Notes: generated from the letters alone by a model not told the origin. A stretch of 64,000 bases of DNA from Notospermus geniculatus (GCA_002633025.1 NMRB01000699.1:185289-249288); one strand, 5' to 3'; positions 48,501-58,057 are shown, counted from the first letter of the stretch. Numbers and translations are program-made.

Positions 48501-51500
48501 GGAAGAAATGGAAAATGTCATTTGTAATGTTGGTAAACAATCGAGGAAGATAATTATCAAAACACTGCTCAAATCTTCTTACAGAAAGCCTGTCACACAG
48601 GTATTCATTGGAAAGCTATCTCTCAGAACTTTGCGTACCCATGCGAAGTGTTTCAGGTTGGCAGTAAAGGGGCTGTATAAAATTGAACTATTAATTCAGG
48701 ATTGAATTTCGGTGTCCTTAAAAGAGAGGTGTCCTCCTGGCAGACGTGTACGTCAAGGGAGGTTTTACTGACCTGGCATAATGACATCGGGGAAACCCAT
48801 CTTCCTAGCAATGACTGTTGTCCCAACGATAAGGTGGGGGTACTCTTCCTTGACCTGGGAGAGATCTCCAGGTAACAACTGAAGTGACACCCACAGGCCT
48901 TGTCCTTTGTGGTTAATCTCTTTGGCATTTAAGACTTTCTTCACCACACTGTCCATGAACTCTTTCTCACCACACCTACAACAGTTAAGACAAAACATGC
49001 AGTCAGGAGCAGAAGAAAGGAGCAGGGAGTCTGATGGTGCAGTGGTTAGAGCGTTGGACTTGTGACCTCGGTCACAGGTTTCATTCCCAAACAATTGTCA
49101 CTCAGTGCTCCCAACTGGCCTGCAAGTGGGTGTTGAATGAGCGGCGTCTTGAGCTCCCCTGAAATTTCTGGACAGACTGGGGTAATGTCAAGCATTTTGA
49201 GACTGTAAAACAGTGAAAAGCCCTGTATAAAAATCCCAACATAATTAAGGCCCGTTTCCACTATAGCGTTTTTGCGCGACGGATATCGCGGCGGTGGTCA
49301 TTTTCTGGAGGGGTTTCCATTAGGGCGTTTCATACACCATACACCATGCACCGAATACAGCTCGGAATGTACAGAAGTACGCTGCGGAATACGCTTTGAA
49401 TGCTATTCGAGCAATCGGCTTATGCCCGCCGGCGGTCTCCGTTGCGCAATTTTCGATCGTTTTCACAGTCCCGCTCAAGTGGAAAGGGATAAAGGGATAT
49501 CCATTACAGCATTCTCAGCGGATTTCCACTCGCAAAAATGCGGCGTCATGCGCCGCGCAAAAACGCTCTAGTGGAAACGGGCCTTTAATCAGGCCTTGGA
49601 TTTTGACATTTTTAACGTTTTGGATATAACTAGAGCCAGAAATTTTTTCCTACATTCATTTACTTACTGCTGGAATGGAACAAAGTACTGCTTGTCTTCA
49701 TCAGCTTCAACATGCCCTTTGATTATACTTGTAATATCCATTGCAGCAATTCCAAACGGACGTTTTAGACCACCCGTTTGTTTTTTGCCTGTGTCGTTTT
49801 CCTTCGGATCCATGCTACCGATTCGTACAATCTGTGCAACCAGATATATCTTCTCCCGCCCAAGGTCTCGGTTCCCGAGGTCCTGAAAGAATCATGAACG
49901 ACATATTAGCAATCCTGTCACTAATGAAAAACACTGGCTCTGGGTGGTTAAATGATTATACGAATACATGTAGAAATTTTTCATTGTGCCAGTAGAAGTT
50001 TACTTACGGTGAAAAGAGCCCTCAAGTTATTGATCATATCGAGGAAGCCTCCCCATTTTATCACATAGCTTTCACTGCAAGTAATAAATTAATATGAAAG
50101 TTGATTTCAAAACGAGTCTTGCAACGACACTGTTCTTGGAGAAAACAGCAACCAGTCTCAGGTCAGCCCACAACCAACAACTATAATACCGCATAGCAAC
50201 CTCAAGTGTAATTTTCTATCTTGGATACAACGGATATCCAAAAAACAGCACAAAAATGACACACAGCATCCAATAAATCGGAAAGTCGTCTCCGAATATT
50301 TCGCAAATTTTCGACCCCAATCGGGGTCTTCCTCAGGCATACATAGGGATCTCTTCTACATAGCGCCTGGGGAAGACCCTGATTGGGGTCGAAAATTTGC
50401 AAAATATTCGGAGAAAACTTTCCGATTTATTGGATACAAAGGACAAGATGACTGGACAAGGACACAATGATGACTGAAATTATGCCTTACCTGATGAACT
50501 GAAATGCCTTGCCGTCGTACAAACTCAGCAGCACTTCAGAATCCTCTCCGATCCTACACACCACATTCCTAACACAAACATAAAGGCTGTAGCTGCTTCG
50601 CGAGGAATGACTGAACTTGCCGGGAGAATCGACCGACTGAAAAATCAGAAACAAGTAACATATACAGGAGGAAACCAGATTTCCCAGAGAAAACATGTGT
50701 TGTCATTGATCGAGTGCCCCCTCCACCACATGAGGAATGAGCAGAACATGGGACCAATCCTGGAACCTCAAGTGGCAATCTACTCAATGCCAAGCCAATG
50801 TTTTCTCTTCAGCATCTGCATGCACACAGGTCTAATCAATGATATTCAACATTACCAAAAAGTTCATCACTGGTATGACCAGCCAGGATTTTAGTTAGAG
50901 GGAGTTTGGAAGTCACGGAAGTCAAAATACTTCGGAATTTTAGGCTCAAGGAAGTCAAGTACTTCCAAAGAATTTTTAACTTCTAATGTATTTAAGCTTA
51001 TTAAGTACATTTATTATACTTCCAAGAAAAGCCCCAATACTTCCTGGTTTTTGGGTTAAGGAAGTCATGAATTCCTGTCCAAAAATGTTAACTAATCCCC
51101 TGCAACTGGTATGACATCACTTTTTGTGTAGGCCTATGTCATTTGTAATTACACAGCGATTTCATGTGCCTCCATGCACACAATGGAGGAACAAAACTCT
51201 ACATCAATGAAAAACAAATTGACGGACACTAACAAACAGCACTACATGTGCAAAAACCAAAAAGAAATAAAAGCAACACGAAATCAACAAGAAAACAGCT
51301 CTGTGATGATTCACACCAAAAATACACCATGTAGTTACCTCGGCTTTTAATTCCTTGCGTCCTTTGCAGCGCTAGATTTAAACATACAGGATCGGATTCA
51401 TAAAAGGTGTTTAAATTATAGCGACATTGGTTCGGCAACTGTCAGGTCAATGTACCGGTAGAGGGCTAAATCTCATGCCAGTCCTCTGCTGAACAATAAG

Positions 51501-53905
51501 GGTTTGAATGCTGTTCAGCTTCAGCACCCCTGATGAGTTTGGCTAAGTCTTACCAATCAAAGGTCGATGTTTGTGGGAATTTTTCAGAAAATTGACTACA
51601 ACCGTAGTAGAGAACCGTTTCCACAACAGTGGTTTGCCTGTCAGTGTGGTTTCCCTTGGCCACTGTCCAGTTAGGCCTACAAGGTCTCTCAACTCTTGAC
51701 CTTTTGTATTGGGAAAGTGAGTGAGGACGGACATTTCTGGGAAAACCGGAAACCTGACAACCCGTTTTATGAAAACCATTGTTTTGATATTATAATACAC
51801 CATCCACCAAAACATGAAGATCAGCAATCATTCAGACTCTGCACATTCACACACACACGCACACACACACACACATCCTTTCCATGAGACCATTTCCTCA
51901 ATTCCAATTGTGACTTTACTCACCCTTTCTCTTTGAATTCGTTGAGTTGCCGCCTCGTGCTACAAGAAAAACAACATTATGCAATCAGAACTTTGTCAAC
52001 ATGCCTAAGGACTCATGTCATTACGACCATTACAAATCAATGCAGAATATCTTGTGGAAAACGATGTAAAACTGATCTAAAACCAAATTTTGAAGCTACA
52101 ACACTACCGTATTACTGACTTCCATAATTATACTCAACAACCTACCTGTCTGAACAGCTTGATGCAACCTGTGACCTTTGGGTCCAGCATGTTACCATGT
52201 TCATCTCTCACAACCAAATCAAGGCCAAGAAGCCTAAGAAATAAAGAAAGAATTTGTGTCATAATTGGGAGGCCTTTCAAATACCTGGTGTGAGAAAGGA
52301 TCAAGAAGAAAGTGGTGAGTAATTACTTACGTATTTCCGAGGTCTATCTTTGAAGCCATCTTCTGTTGAAGGACTTTCAGTTCATCTGCTGGGAGTTTCT
52401 TCGACATGATCAGTTTCCTTTTGTCAATGAGCTCCAACATGATTTTCCGCACCTCATGAAATTCTGCATTCTTGAGCTTGAATTACAAATCAATCAAATG
52501 ACAATATTCTGCAGACACACAAAATGAAATGGCTCCAAACAACATGGACTCAGAAAGCAAATCATGGGAGGTACTTTTTCAGATATATTATTATGAGCAC
52601 CGCACATTTTGCTCTTTTTACTTACAACATAGAGGCTCTTCAAAATGGTCCCCCATTCTTGTAGCACGGATGTGATTTCCTGGACAATAGGTGGCTCAGC
52701 CCGGTAAATGAGCTCCTGCGTCCTAAAAGCAAAACGAAACAACATGATTGCAAGGAAATGTTAGGTGCTTTTTCACTCCACTTCAGTGTACAACTTTGCA
52801 GATTTTCACAATCTTCAGTCAGGAATTAGTTTGAGTGGAATGGAAATGGTCAAGTGATAATGTGACAGATCAACATACCCCTGGTTAAGTACCACTCCAT
52901 CCCTTATGACAACGTAGCTCTTGGGGAAGAGACCAATCACATGTGCGTTCCTCACATTATATCCTCTATACCAATCTGAAATAAGACAACATCAATACAG
53001 GTCAAACCTCATGATTGCAGTTGGTCTGTTTGCTCAGGAGAGCAAGATTTGGGGAAGTAAGAGGTTGACCTGTTGATGACTACCAAAGGTCAAAATAGTT
53101 TCAAACAGCCTGCTGGCAACTGTGCAGAAACAAATTAATTTGTATACTTGTTCCAAGACTAAAAACCCAATAAAGTTTAGTCCTTCTTTTCTGGAAACCA
53201 ATAGAGCGAGTCCTTCTTTTTTGGAAAGCTAAGTAGACCACTGAAACAGTTTATGGTAGGTTTTCAACCGGTGTCTTGTTGATTATGTGGCGAGTGCTGA
53301 AAAATAGTTTCATCAATTTTGCTTCTTACTTATGTTTTCCTCAATGATATGCACCACATCTCCAATGTTGAGATTGAGCCTTGATTTCCCAATTTCCTTA
53401 TAATTGTAGATTGCTGAAATGATAATATAATAAAATTGTGCATGAAAAGTGTACCGGTTTGTTTACACCCGGGAGCGTCGTTTCGTACTATGTCTATTTT
53501 AAACTTCTAATGTATTTAAGCTTATGAAGTACATTTAGACTTCCAAGAAGAAAAGCCCTAATACTTCCTGGTTTTGGGGTTAAGAAGTCATGAATTCCCA
53601 TCCAAAAATGTTAACTAAACTAAACCCCTGCACGATATGACCAAATCAGACAGCTGGCCTTCATGACATAGGGCCTACAGAACAGATGGCGATGACATTG
53701 ATTGACGTGTCAAGTCATGCATGCCAGTGCATCGCATGCTGCATACCTGTGCTAATGCAGCACTGCACTCACACACTCGTCATGCACTGACTGCACTGCA
53801 GTGCACTGTGCAGTGAGTGAGCCGGCAGGCAGTGCACACACACAGATGCTGAAACTCACCGACGCCGTATTTATGTTCATTGCTAGTTTTTAGCCATCTC
53901 GTCAT
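27562..53905 (-). CDS. DOCK1: DOCK-A family Rac exchange factor (DOCK1/2/5, Myoblast city), about 44 exons
   Basis: DOCK-A proteins, with ELMO, activate Rac at the plasma membrane in phagocytosis, migration and myoblast fusion. The gene runs from ATG 53905-53903 ([15 protein letters not shown]) to TGA 27564-27562. Summed exons give about 1,886 codons, close to vertebrate DOCK1. Order: SH3, N-terminal helical region, DHR-1 (C2-like), armadillo-like helices, catalytic DHR-2, basic/acidic linker, proline-rich tail. Every junction I checked has GT/AG and keeps phase, except around position 35218. An undetermined base there lies in an exon, and about 25 expected codons downstream are not found. 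The next codon after this gap is in phase 0 (DMQAQFYRN). Which vertebrate paralogue it best matches cannot be told by eye; a single invertebrate DOCK1/2/5 orthologue is likely. Exons are listed in the five block entries. Confidence 0.96.
28080..28360 (+). repeat. Minisatellite, ~23-bp unit CACCTCCATGTGGAGGACACCAT, about 12 copies
   Basis: Diverged tandem units built on CCTCCATGTGGAGG, itself a near-palindrome, lie in a DOCK intron between the exons at 27837-28009 and 28427-28556. One frame stays open across the array, an effect of periodicity rather than a gene. Confidence 0.88.
28649..28795 (-). repeat. TTAA-flanked MITE, copy 2 (reverse orientation)
   Basis: TTAA-AGCGGAGTGTTCGCG ... CGCGAATAGTCCACT-TTAA, with interior AACAACCCGTTTTATTCGT. 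It is the complement of the copy at 13099-13240. It ends 15 bp from the donor of DOCK exon 28817-29008. Confidence 0.75.
30230..30420 (-). repeat. tRNA-derived SINE
   Basis: The minus strand reads TAGCCTAGTGGTTTTCACAT (A-box-like) and, ~40 bases on, GGGTCAAATCC (B-box-like). It lies in a DOCK intron. Confidence 0.65.
30558..30575 (-). CDS. Possible 18-bp DOCK microexon
   Basis: On the minus strand GTGTGATCAG precedes 18 bases (ACGTGG...CGGAG) and a strong donor GTAAGTTGGC follows. Inserted between exons 32491-32412 and 29263-29116 it keeps frame and adds VRGHYR-like residues. There is no other support. Confidence 0.25.
31020..31105 (-). repeat. tRNA-derived SINE head
   Basis: The minus strand has GTCAGAGTGGTGCAGTC (A-box-like) and GAGTTCGATGCCC (B-box-like). 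The same GTCAGAGTGGTGCAGT head occurs at 43270-43450. Confidence 0.6.
31954..32064. repeat. Palindrome CAGGGGCCATATGCA, 111 bp
   Basis: Arms CAGGGGCCATATGCA and TGCATACGGCCCCTG; the inner stem AAGTGTAAAATTTCCCTTA/TAAGGGAAATTTTACACTT is perfect. It lies in a DOCK intron. Confidence 0.85.
33304..33422. repeat. Palindrome GGGCCGTATTCTAGAAGC, ~119 bp
   Basis: Left GGGCCGTATTCTAGAAGC; right GCTTCTAGAATACGGGC. The centre, CTATTGTTTGCTGGGTAGAA, is shared with remnants at 11463-11556. It ends 16 bp from the donor of DOCK exon 33612-33439. Confidence 0.82.
35218..35218. other. Undetermined base inside a DOCK exon
   Basis: The single n falls in the codon after MWERSL. The expected continuation of the family (about 25 residues before QAQFY) is absent from the adjoining sequence. 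A collapsed assembly gap is likely. Confidence 0.7.
37720..37865. repeat. GGGCCGTATGCACCAACG palindrome, copy 2 of the 17622 family
   Basis: Arms GGGCCGTATGCACCAACGAA and TTCGTTGGTGCATACGGCCC, with inner TGAACTCAGGTTGAGCCACA and complement. It is nearly identical to 17622-17753 but better preserved. It lies in a DOCK intron. Confidence 0.88.
41415..41720. repeat. hAT-like MITE, 306 bp, TSD CTTTT
   Basis: Left end CAGTGTTTCATACAGAGG and right end CTGGCGGAAACCCTG, flanked by CTTTT at 41410-41414 and 41721-41725. The right end equals that of 853-1171. The interior has long T/A runs. Confidence 0.75.
41841..42040 (+). repeat. Tandem repeat, ~84-bp unit, about 2.4 copies
   Basis: Each unit has GGTGGGAAGGGGTTAA, CCTACAATCCTTGTTGAATC and AGATAGATATCTTATTAGAC. 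It lies in the long DOCK intron. Confidence 0.82.
43270..43450 (-). repeat. tRNA-derived SINE
   Basis: The minus strand has GTCAGAGTGGTGCAGTGG (A box), GGTTCAATTCC (B box) and then CATTCTTCATGTGGTAAG. A related body without a clear head is at about 50643-50780. Confidence 0.7.
45680..45770 (+). repeat. Fragment of the CAGTGGAACCTC mariner-like MITE
   Basis: CAGTGGAACCTCCTTTTAGC followed by ACACCTCTGCCAGGGAGATA matches one end of the complete copy at 57880-58057 with indels. Confidence 0.6.
47089..47200. repeat. Palindrome CAGGGGCCTGTTTCATAAAG, ~110 bp
   Basis: Left GGGGCCTGTTTCATAAAGTG and right CACTTTATGAAACAGGCCCC are exact complements, as are CTTTAAGCTAATGGTACC/GGTACCATTAGCTTAAAG. It lies in a DOCK intron. 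Confidence 0.88.
48690..48772 (+). repeat. Mariner-like MITE fragment abutting a DOCK exon
   Basis: GGTGTCCTTAAAAGAGAGGT, GTCCTCCTGGCAGACGTGTA and GGGAGGTTTTACTG match the right half of 57880-58057. Read on the minus strand, the end CAGTAAAACCTCC follows the GT of the donor of DOCK exon 48975-48773. Confidence 0.65.
49025..49248 (+). repeat. tRNA-derived SINE, near full length
   Basis: A box TGGTGCAGTGGTTAGAGCG and B box GGTTTCATTCC are 32-34 bases apart. The tail AAGCCCTGTATAAAAATCCC is of the type found at SINE 3' ends. It ends at TTAA, where the next palindrome begins. Confidence 0.78.
49249..49583. repeat. Foldback GGCCCGTTTCCACTATAGCG at a TTAA site
   Basis: Left GGCCCGTTTCCACTATAGCG + TTTTTGCGCG; right CGCGCAAAAACGCTCTAGTG + GAAACGGGCC. 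TTAA precedes it and TTTAA follows. The interior has no credible gene despite small ORFs. Confidence 0.78.
50269..50434. repeat. Head-to-head pair of the hammerhead-like repeat
   Basis: The minus-strand copy has CCTGAGGAAGACCCCGATTG then GGGTCGAAAATTTGCGAAAT; the plus-strand copy has CCTGGGGAAGACCCTGATTG. Together they form a palindrome with outer arms AATAAATCGGAAAG/CTTTCCGATTTATT. The same core is at 11860-11970. Confidence 0.6.
50976..51110 (+). repeat. Dispersed repeat 'AATGTATTTAAGCTTAT', copy 1
   Basis: AACTTCTAATGTATTTAAGC ... ATACTTCCTGGTTTTTGGGT ... GAATTCCTGTCCAAAAATGT matches 53500-53632 in the same orientation. The family was not recognised. Confidence 0.65.
53500..53632 (+). repeat. 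Dispersed repeat 'AATGTATTTAAGCTTAT', copy 2
   Basis: Same blocks as 50976-51110, in the first DOCK intron. Confidence 0.65.
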
Positions 53906-54166
53906 TTTGCATGTTTGTTTCGAAACAGGCTAGCACGGTTTCAATTTTGGTAGGCTTTGCCTATGTCACTTGTATGTAGGCCCTAGGCCTGCCTTGTACA
54001 TCTATGCACGTCATAATCCAATCCGACTTCCTACTTCCAACGCCAATTTGCCTATTCTCAATATTTGATTCCGATTCGAATAGGCGTGTACCATTCGGAA
54101 CACCTCGGGTCTTTCCGTCATTGTTCGGGAAAGCCCCTCGGATGTCATACAGTCATTCGCGGAGCG

Positions 54167-54192
54167 ATTCTGGTCGTGATCACGACCAGAAT
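54167..54192. promoter_or_regulatory. Perfect 26-bp palindrome ATTCTGGTCGTGA/TCACGACCAGAAT
   Basis: The two 13-base halves are exact complements with no spacer, about 260 bp upstream of the DOCK ATG. A dimeric binding site or a transposon relic is possible. Confidence 0.6.
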
Positions 54193-54385
54193 TGTTAGGC
54201 TACCGCGTCACTCATGACAAGTAGCCACCTCCGCGAACAAATATAACACCTGCAAACCCTGGCTGTCTGAAGGCGTGTTTATCGCTCAAATATCAATAAA
54301 TTGGTATATATTTGATACGCTGTATGTAAACTTGGAAGTGACACGCCAGTAAGGTAGTTATTTACACATTTTGGTGATCATNATA

Positions 54386-54612
54386 AATATTTTGTCTTTT
54401 GAATGTATATTCTGACTTTTTGAATAAATATTTTGTGTTTTGAATATATATTTAGACTTTCTGAATAAATATTTTGTCTCTTGAATTAATATTTTGACTT
54501 TTTGAATGAATATTTTGTCTCTTGAATGTATATTTTGACTTTTTGAATGAATATTTTGTCTCCTGAATGGATATTTTGACTTTTTGAATAAATATTTTGA
54601 CTGTCTTGAATA
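54386..54612. repeat. A/T-rich minisatellite, ~20-22-bp unit
   Basis: Alternating units TATTTTGACTTTTTGAATAA and TATTTTGTCTCTTGAATGTA are repeated about ten times. An undetermined base at 54382 sits at its edge. Confidence 0.88.
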
Positions 54613-54894
54613 ATTTCGTGTTTGGCGTGCCATAGATTGAGGACTAAAGTAAACAAAATGATCATAAAATGTGCGAGTTTCGTCATTTCAGTACTATATA
54701 TTAGCGAACTATTTCTTAGCGGAAGAACACTCCGCCAGTCTGTGTAATCGGCGCGCCGCATCACATATCCTTCCATTTCAATATGGCCGCTTTTGTATGA
54801 CATTAGAGATTGAAATCTGACAAAGTTTCAAGCTCTAAGTTGAGAATGAGGCGTGTACATTCTTTCGGCCGTGGTCGGAATTACAAGTGACGTC

Positions 54895-55110
54895 ATTGAT
54901 GATCAATTTGGTTCCAACCTTTGCCGCCAGGGAGCTCCAAAAGGGAGGAAGAAACCGAAGCCCCGAAGCAAAACCTTCGATGTCGAAGAGCGATCACCCT
55001 CTCTACCACACAAAGCAGCTGGAACGACAGATTTGAATCTGCGGCCTTATTTGGTGGCAGGTGGTGCAGACTTTTTCCCACTGTACCTCCCCAACACCCC
55101 GGCCTAGTCA
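54895..55110 (-). repeat. tRNA-derived SINE
   Basis: The minus strand has GGTACAGTGGGAAAAAGTCT, then GCAGATTCAAATCTG, then TTTGTGTGGTAGAGAGGGTG; the last block resembles the body of the 43270-43450 SINE. Confidence 0.5.
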
Positions 55111-55274
55111 GTCCACTGGTGCCGAGGATGACAAAGCTTCAGAATTGATGACGTAGTACGCATCGTAAATATTTTTCAGCACAGGCCTAGCTACATGACC
55201 ATGATGTAGGCTGGGATGGTTTTTACCTTATAATCATCGTTTTCTGCTTCTTTGATCTGGCTACCTTTATCAAA

Positions 55275-57483
55275 ATGTCAGATTCAGAAGATGAAACAAA
55301 AGATAAACAACTTAAAATCATTGTCATCGGCGATGGAGCTTCTGGAAAAGTGAGAATTTGTTCAAAACAAACTGACAAATCAGAATCAGTGACATCTCAC
55401 ATGCATGGCTGAGCACACACGACACGGCGAGAGTGACAGTGACACACACACACCACCATGCACTGCACTGCACTGCATGCACACACATCATCGACATCAA
55501 CACGACTGGCACTGCATGCATTTTAGCACCTAGTCCTAGGTGAAGGCCTGTGCATTGCTTGTAATCTATTGACGGCTAGGCCTAAACATATTAGAATCCC
55601 TGATCGGGATGGAAGTGACGTGATGGCACAGCACTCTTTAAAAGCACCTGGCACACGCCAATACCAATGCGAATGGTAATGGAAATGAAGTCGTATTTTA
55701 TATTGTTCAATGCGGCTTATTCCCTCAGTCGGTGACCTTTTTTGGGGCACGCACTGATCATGGATTCTAAATTCGTTCCCGATTGACTCCCACTGCAATC
55801 AGATTGGCAATGCAAAAAGACACTGACAAGATGATTGGTGTATGGTACCGTCTGTCAAATTTGACCCAATCCTTGCGAGATATCGGGCGTATGTAAACCA
55901 TGCGCCAAGTGGGATGTGGAATGACCTCTATTTAGGCCAAGTCTGTAAATGATCCCCATCTTTTTCCAGACGTCTCTAATAACTAGATATTCACAGCAAC
56001 AATTTGGCAAACAGTATAAACAGACAGTTGGTCTAGATTTCTTCTTGAAGAGAATTGTTCTGCCTGGTGAGTATTTTATTTTTCTGGAAGCTCTTATCAT
56101 CATTGCTAGATGTCTTAAATTAAAAAGCAGTGGACTGACTTAATTCTGCGACAGCCAGTCTCTCTCTCTCTTCCTTTTTCAAACTATTCCATTGTTTGAA
56201 GCATGGACAGTAAATACATGTAATTGCCCACCAAAAAATGGGATCAAAAGTTGAGAGGTCACAATAAGCCCAAGTTAATCAGATCGTGATCTAAGATTTA
56301 TGCATATGAGTCCAAATTACTGTCACATTCAAGCTCTTCCAAACAGTCATGAATGATTTCTTTCCCAGGTGGAGTGAATGTCGCAATGCAAGTGTGGGAC
56401 ATAGGAGGTCAAACTTTGGGAGGTGCCATGTTGGACAAGTATATTTATGGATCACATGTGAGTGCAGGACTTTGGATAACATCCTCTGTTTTGAATTTTA
56501 GCCTTAATTTAGTCAAATTTGGTTGATTTGGATTTAAGCACAATTCTGAAAAAGAAGGCAACATTTTCCTCTATCAGATTGGTTGGGCTCATAGTGCAGT
56601 GCAGCTTAAGGGCAATTTACTATGCTGCATCACAGAGCCACAATCCATATAATTCCCCTTTAATTTCTTCCATTTCAGGGTGTGTTACTAGTCTACGACA
56701 TCACCAACTATGCCAGTTTTGAAAATGTTGAGGACTGGTTAGCCAAAGTTAAAGAAGTGTATCAAATAGAAAATAAAATGCCACATATATCCCTTGTGGC
56801 AAATAAGAGTAAGTTGCAACTTGTAAATGATTAAAATTTAAAAGGTGTAGGTGTCTCTCCCAACCTTGTCCCCAGGGCTTGTGTGATTAGATACAAAGGA
56901 CTCAGCGTACTCAGAAAATTACCGGTAGGTGAGATATTTGATCCAGAATGGCAGGCTTTACAAGTGTAAAAGAACAGATTGTTTGATCCACACATACAGT
57001 TGCTGTGTTTCCTCTATATACATTTTCTTCTTTTTTTTTCAGGTGACTTGGAACATATGCGGACAGTCAAAGTGGACAAGCATAATAAGTTTGCTCAGGA
57101 AAATAGCCTGTCCAGTCATTTTGTGTCTGCGAAAACAGGAGATAGTGTAAGTGTAGTCTTTTTTAGTAGTTTTACCCAGCACTGGTTACTTTCAATGAAA
57201 GGCTTAAGTTCACTTGTCAATTTATCAATAGATAGGTGCACCCTGAGGTGCCGTTACCACTTTTGAATTTGAATACAGTACCCGGTACATTTTTCTCTTG
57301 CAGGTGAACATGTGCTTTCAAAAAGTTGCTGCTGAAATTCTCGGGATCAAACTCTCAAAGCCTGAACTTGATCAACAACAGTCTGTGGTGAAAGCAGAAA
57401 TTGTACAATACAGTAATAACACAGAAACTGCTGCCAGGGCGACGCCAAAACAGACAAAAAGTTCACTCTGTTCTGTGCAGTAG
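55275..57483 (+). CDS. RAB28: RAB28 small GTPase, complete, six exons
   Basis: RAB28 is a divergent farnesylated Rab linked to cilia, photoreceptor disc turnover and endosomal traffic. Exons 55275-55349, 55970-56066, 56369-56457, 56679-56808, 57043-57146, 57304-57483 join in phase to 224 residues (human about 221). Motifs: G1 GDGASGKT (19-26), G3 WDIGGQ (67-72; IGG where most Rabs have TAG, as in RAB28), G4 NKSD (129-132), G5 SAKTG (159-163), and C-terminal CSVQ, a CaaX box instead of the usual double cysteine. The start [19 protein letters not shown] matches the family. Exon 57043 follows a long T tract plus CAG. Divergent with DOCK. No defects seen. Confidence 0.97.
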
Positions 57484-57879
57484 CACAGGTGTTCATCTCC
57501 TAGTCAGATACGGGTGTGTGCCAGTCGGTTTCGTCCGACGTCATTCTATAATCTGCTGGAATTGATAAACATCAACTTGTCAGCATGAAGAGAATGATGG
57601 AAGCTTACAGGACATGCAGGACAAATCAAGGACAGGCGCCTGCACTGGGCTACATCTCATTTGTTACTTTTAGAAAATGACTTTGAATTTGGTCTGGCCC
57701 ACTCTTTCCCAAAGAGCTATCCCTTGAGTCAGATGTTATGTATTAGTCCGTTAGGCAAAAAAAAAAATATTGTCTGTTTCTTGTCCAGCAACTCAGCGAA
57801 AATTGATGCGGGCATACGAATTTTTTTTTTTATTTTCAAATAATTTTTTTTCCATTTTCTTCATGGATGGGGGGAAATA

Positions 57880-58057
57880 CAGTGGAACCTCTCTATTAAG
57901 GACACCTCTGGGACTGACAAATGCTGTCCTTAATTGAGAGGTGTCCTGATTACAGAGGTCAAAATGAATAGAAATGGTCAATTTGGGACTGAACTTTGGT
58001 GTCCTTAATAGAGAGGTGCCCTCCTGGCAGAGGTGTCCGTTAAGCGAGGTTCCACTG
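57880..58057. repeat. Tc1/mariner-like MITE, 178 bp, TA target
   Basis: CAGTGGAACCTCTCTATTAA at the left, and TTAAGCGAGGTTCCACTG at the right, with TA at 57878-57879 and 58058-58059. Inner GAGAGGTGTCC/GGACACC blocks repeat on both strands. It is the complete copy of the family seen at 45680, 48690 and 58930. Confidence 0.88.

Larger units (their letters stand above)
45558..50074 (-). other. DOCK1: DOCK exons 10-17: linker and DHR-1 (phosphoinositide-binding C2-like domain)
   Basis: Exons 50074-50008, 49882-49668, 48975-48773, 48479-48361, 48172-48001, 47767-47664, 46128-45939, 45655-45558. Key blocks: [33 protein letters not shown], then DHR-1 proper from [16 protein letters not shown] through [32 protein letters not shown] and [10 protein letters not shown]. 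In the family this domain binds PtdIns(3,4,5)P3 and brings the protein to membranes. The donor of exon 48975-48773 lies in a mariner-like MITE remnant. Confidence 0.93.
50491..53905 (-). other. DOCK1: DOCK exons 1-9: SH3 domain and N-terminal helical region
   Basis: Exons 53905-53860, 53413-53330, 52975-52879, 52722-52626, 52476-52331, 52233-52146, 51959-51924, 51371-51339, 50636-50491. The SH3 (about residues 9-70) is spread over exons 1-3: [45 protein letters not shown]. Exons 4-6 encode the helical segment that follows it ([41 protein letters not shown]). Exons 7 and 8 are tiny (36 and 33 bp); the exon 8 acceptor (51372-51373) was chosen because it alone keeps the frame open. Exon 9 carries [20 protein letters not shown]. 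Confidence 0.92.
53906..55274. promoter_or_regulatory. Divergent spacer between DOCK (-) and RAB28 (+)
   Basis: 1.37 kb separates the two start codons, so both promoters should lie here. It contains a perfect 26-bp palindrome (54167-54192), an A/T-rich minisatellite (54386-54612) and a SINE (about 54895-55110). CpG words are frequent at 54060-54240. No clear TATA box. Confidence 0.5.

Noticed and set aside
49025-49090. Functional tRNA gene
   Set aside because: The A and B boxes are present, but the B box is degenerate, the acceptor stem does not close, and a SINE-type tail follows.
51850-51880. CA-dinucleotide run
   Set aside because: Ordinary microsatellite in a DOCK intron; nothing unusual.
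54358-54633. Minus-strand ORF rich in SKSQNIHSK repeats
   Set aside because: It is a translation of the A/T minisatellite, with an undetermined base inside; no start context or flanking exons.
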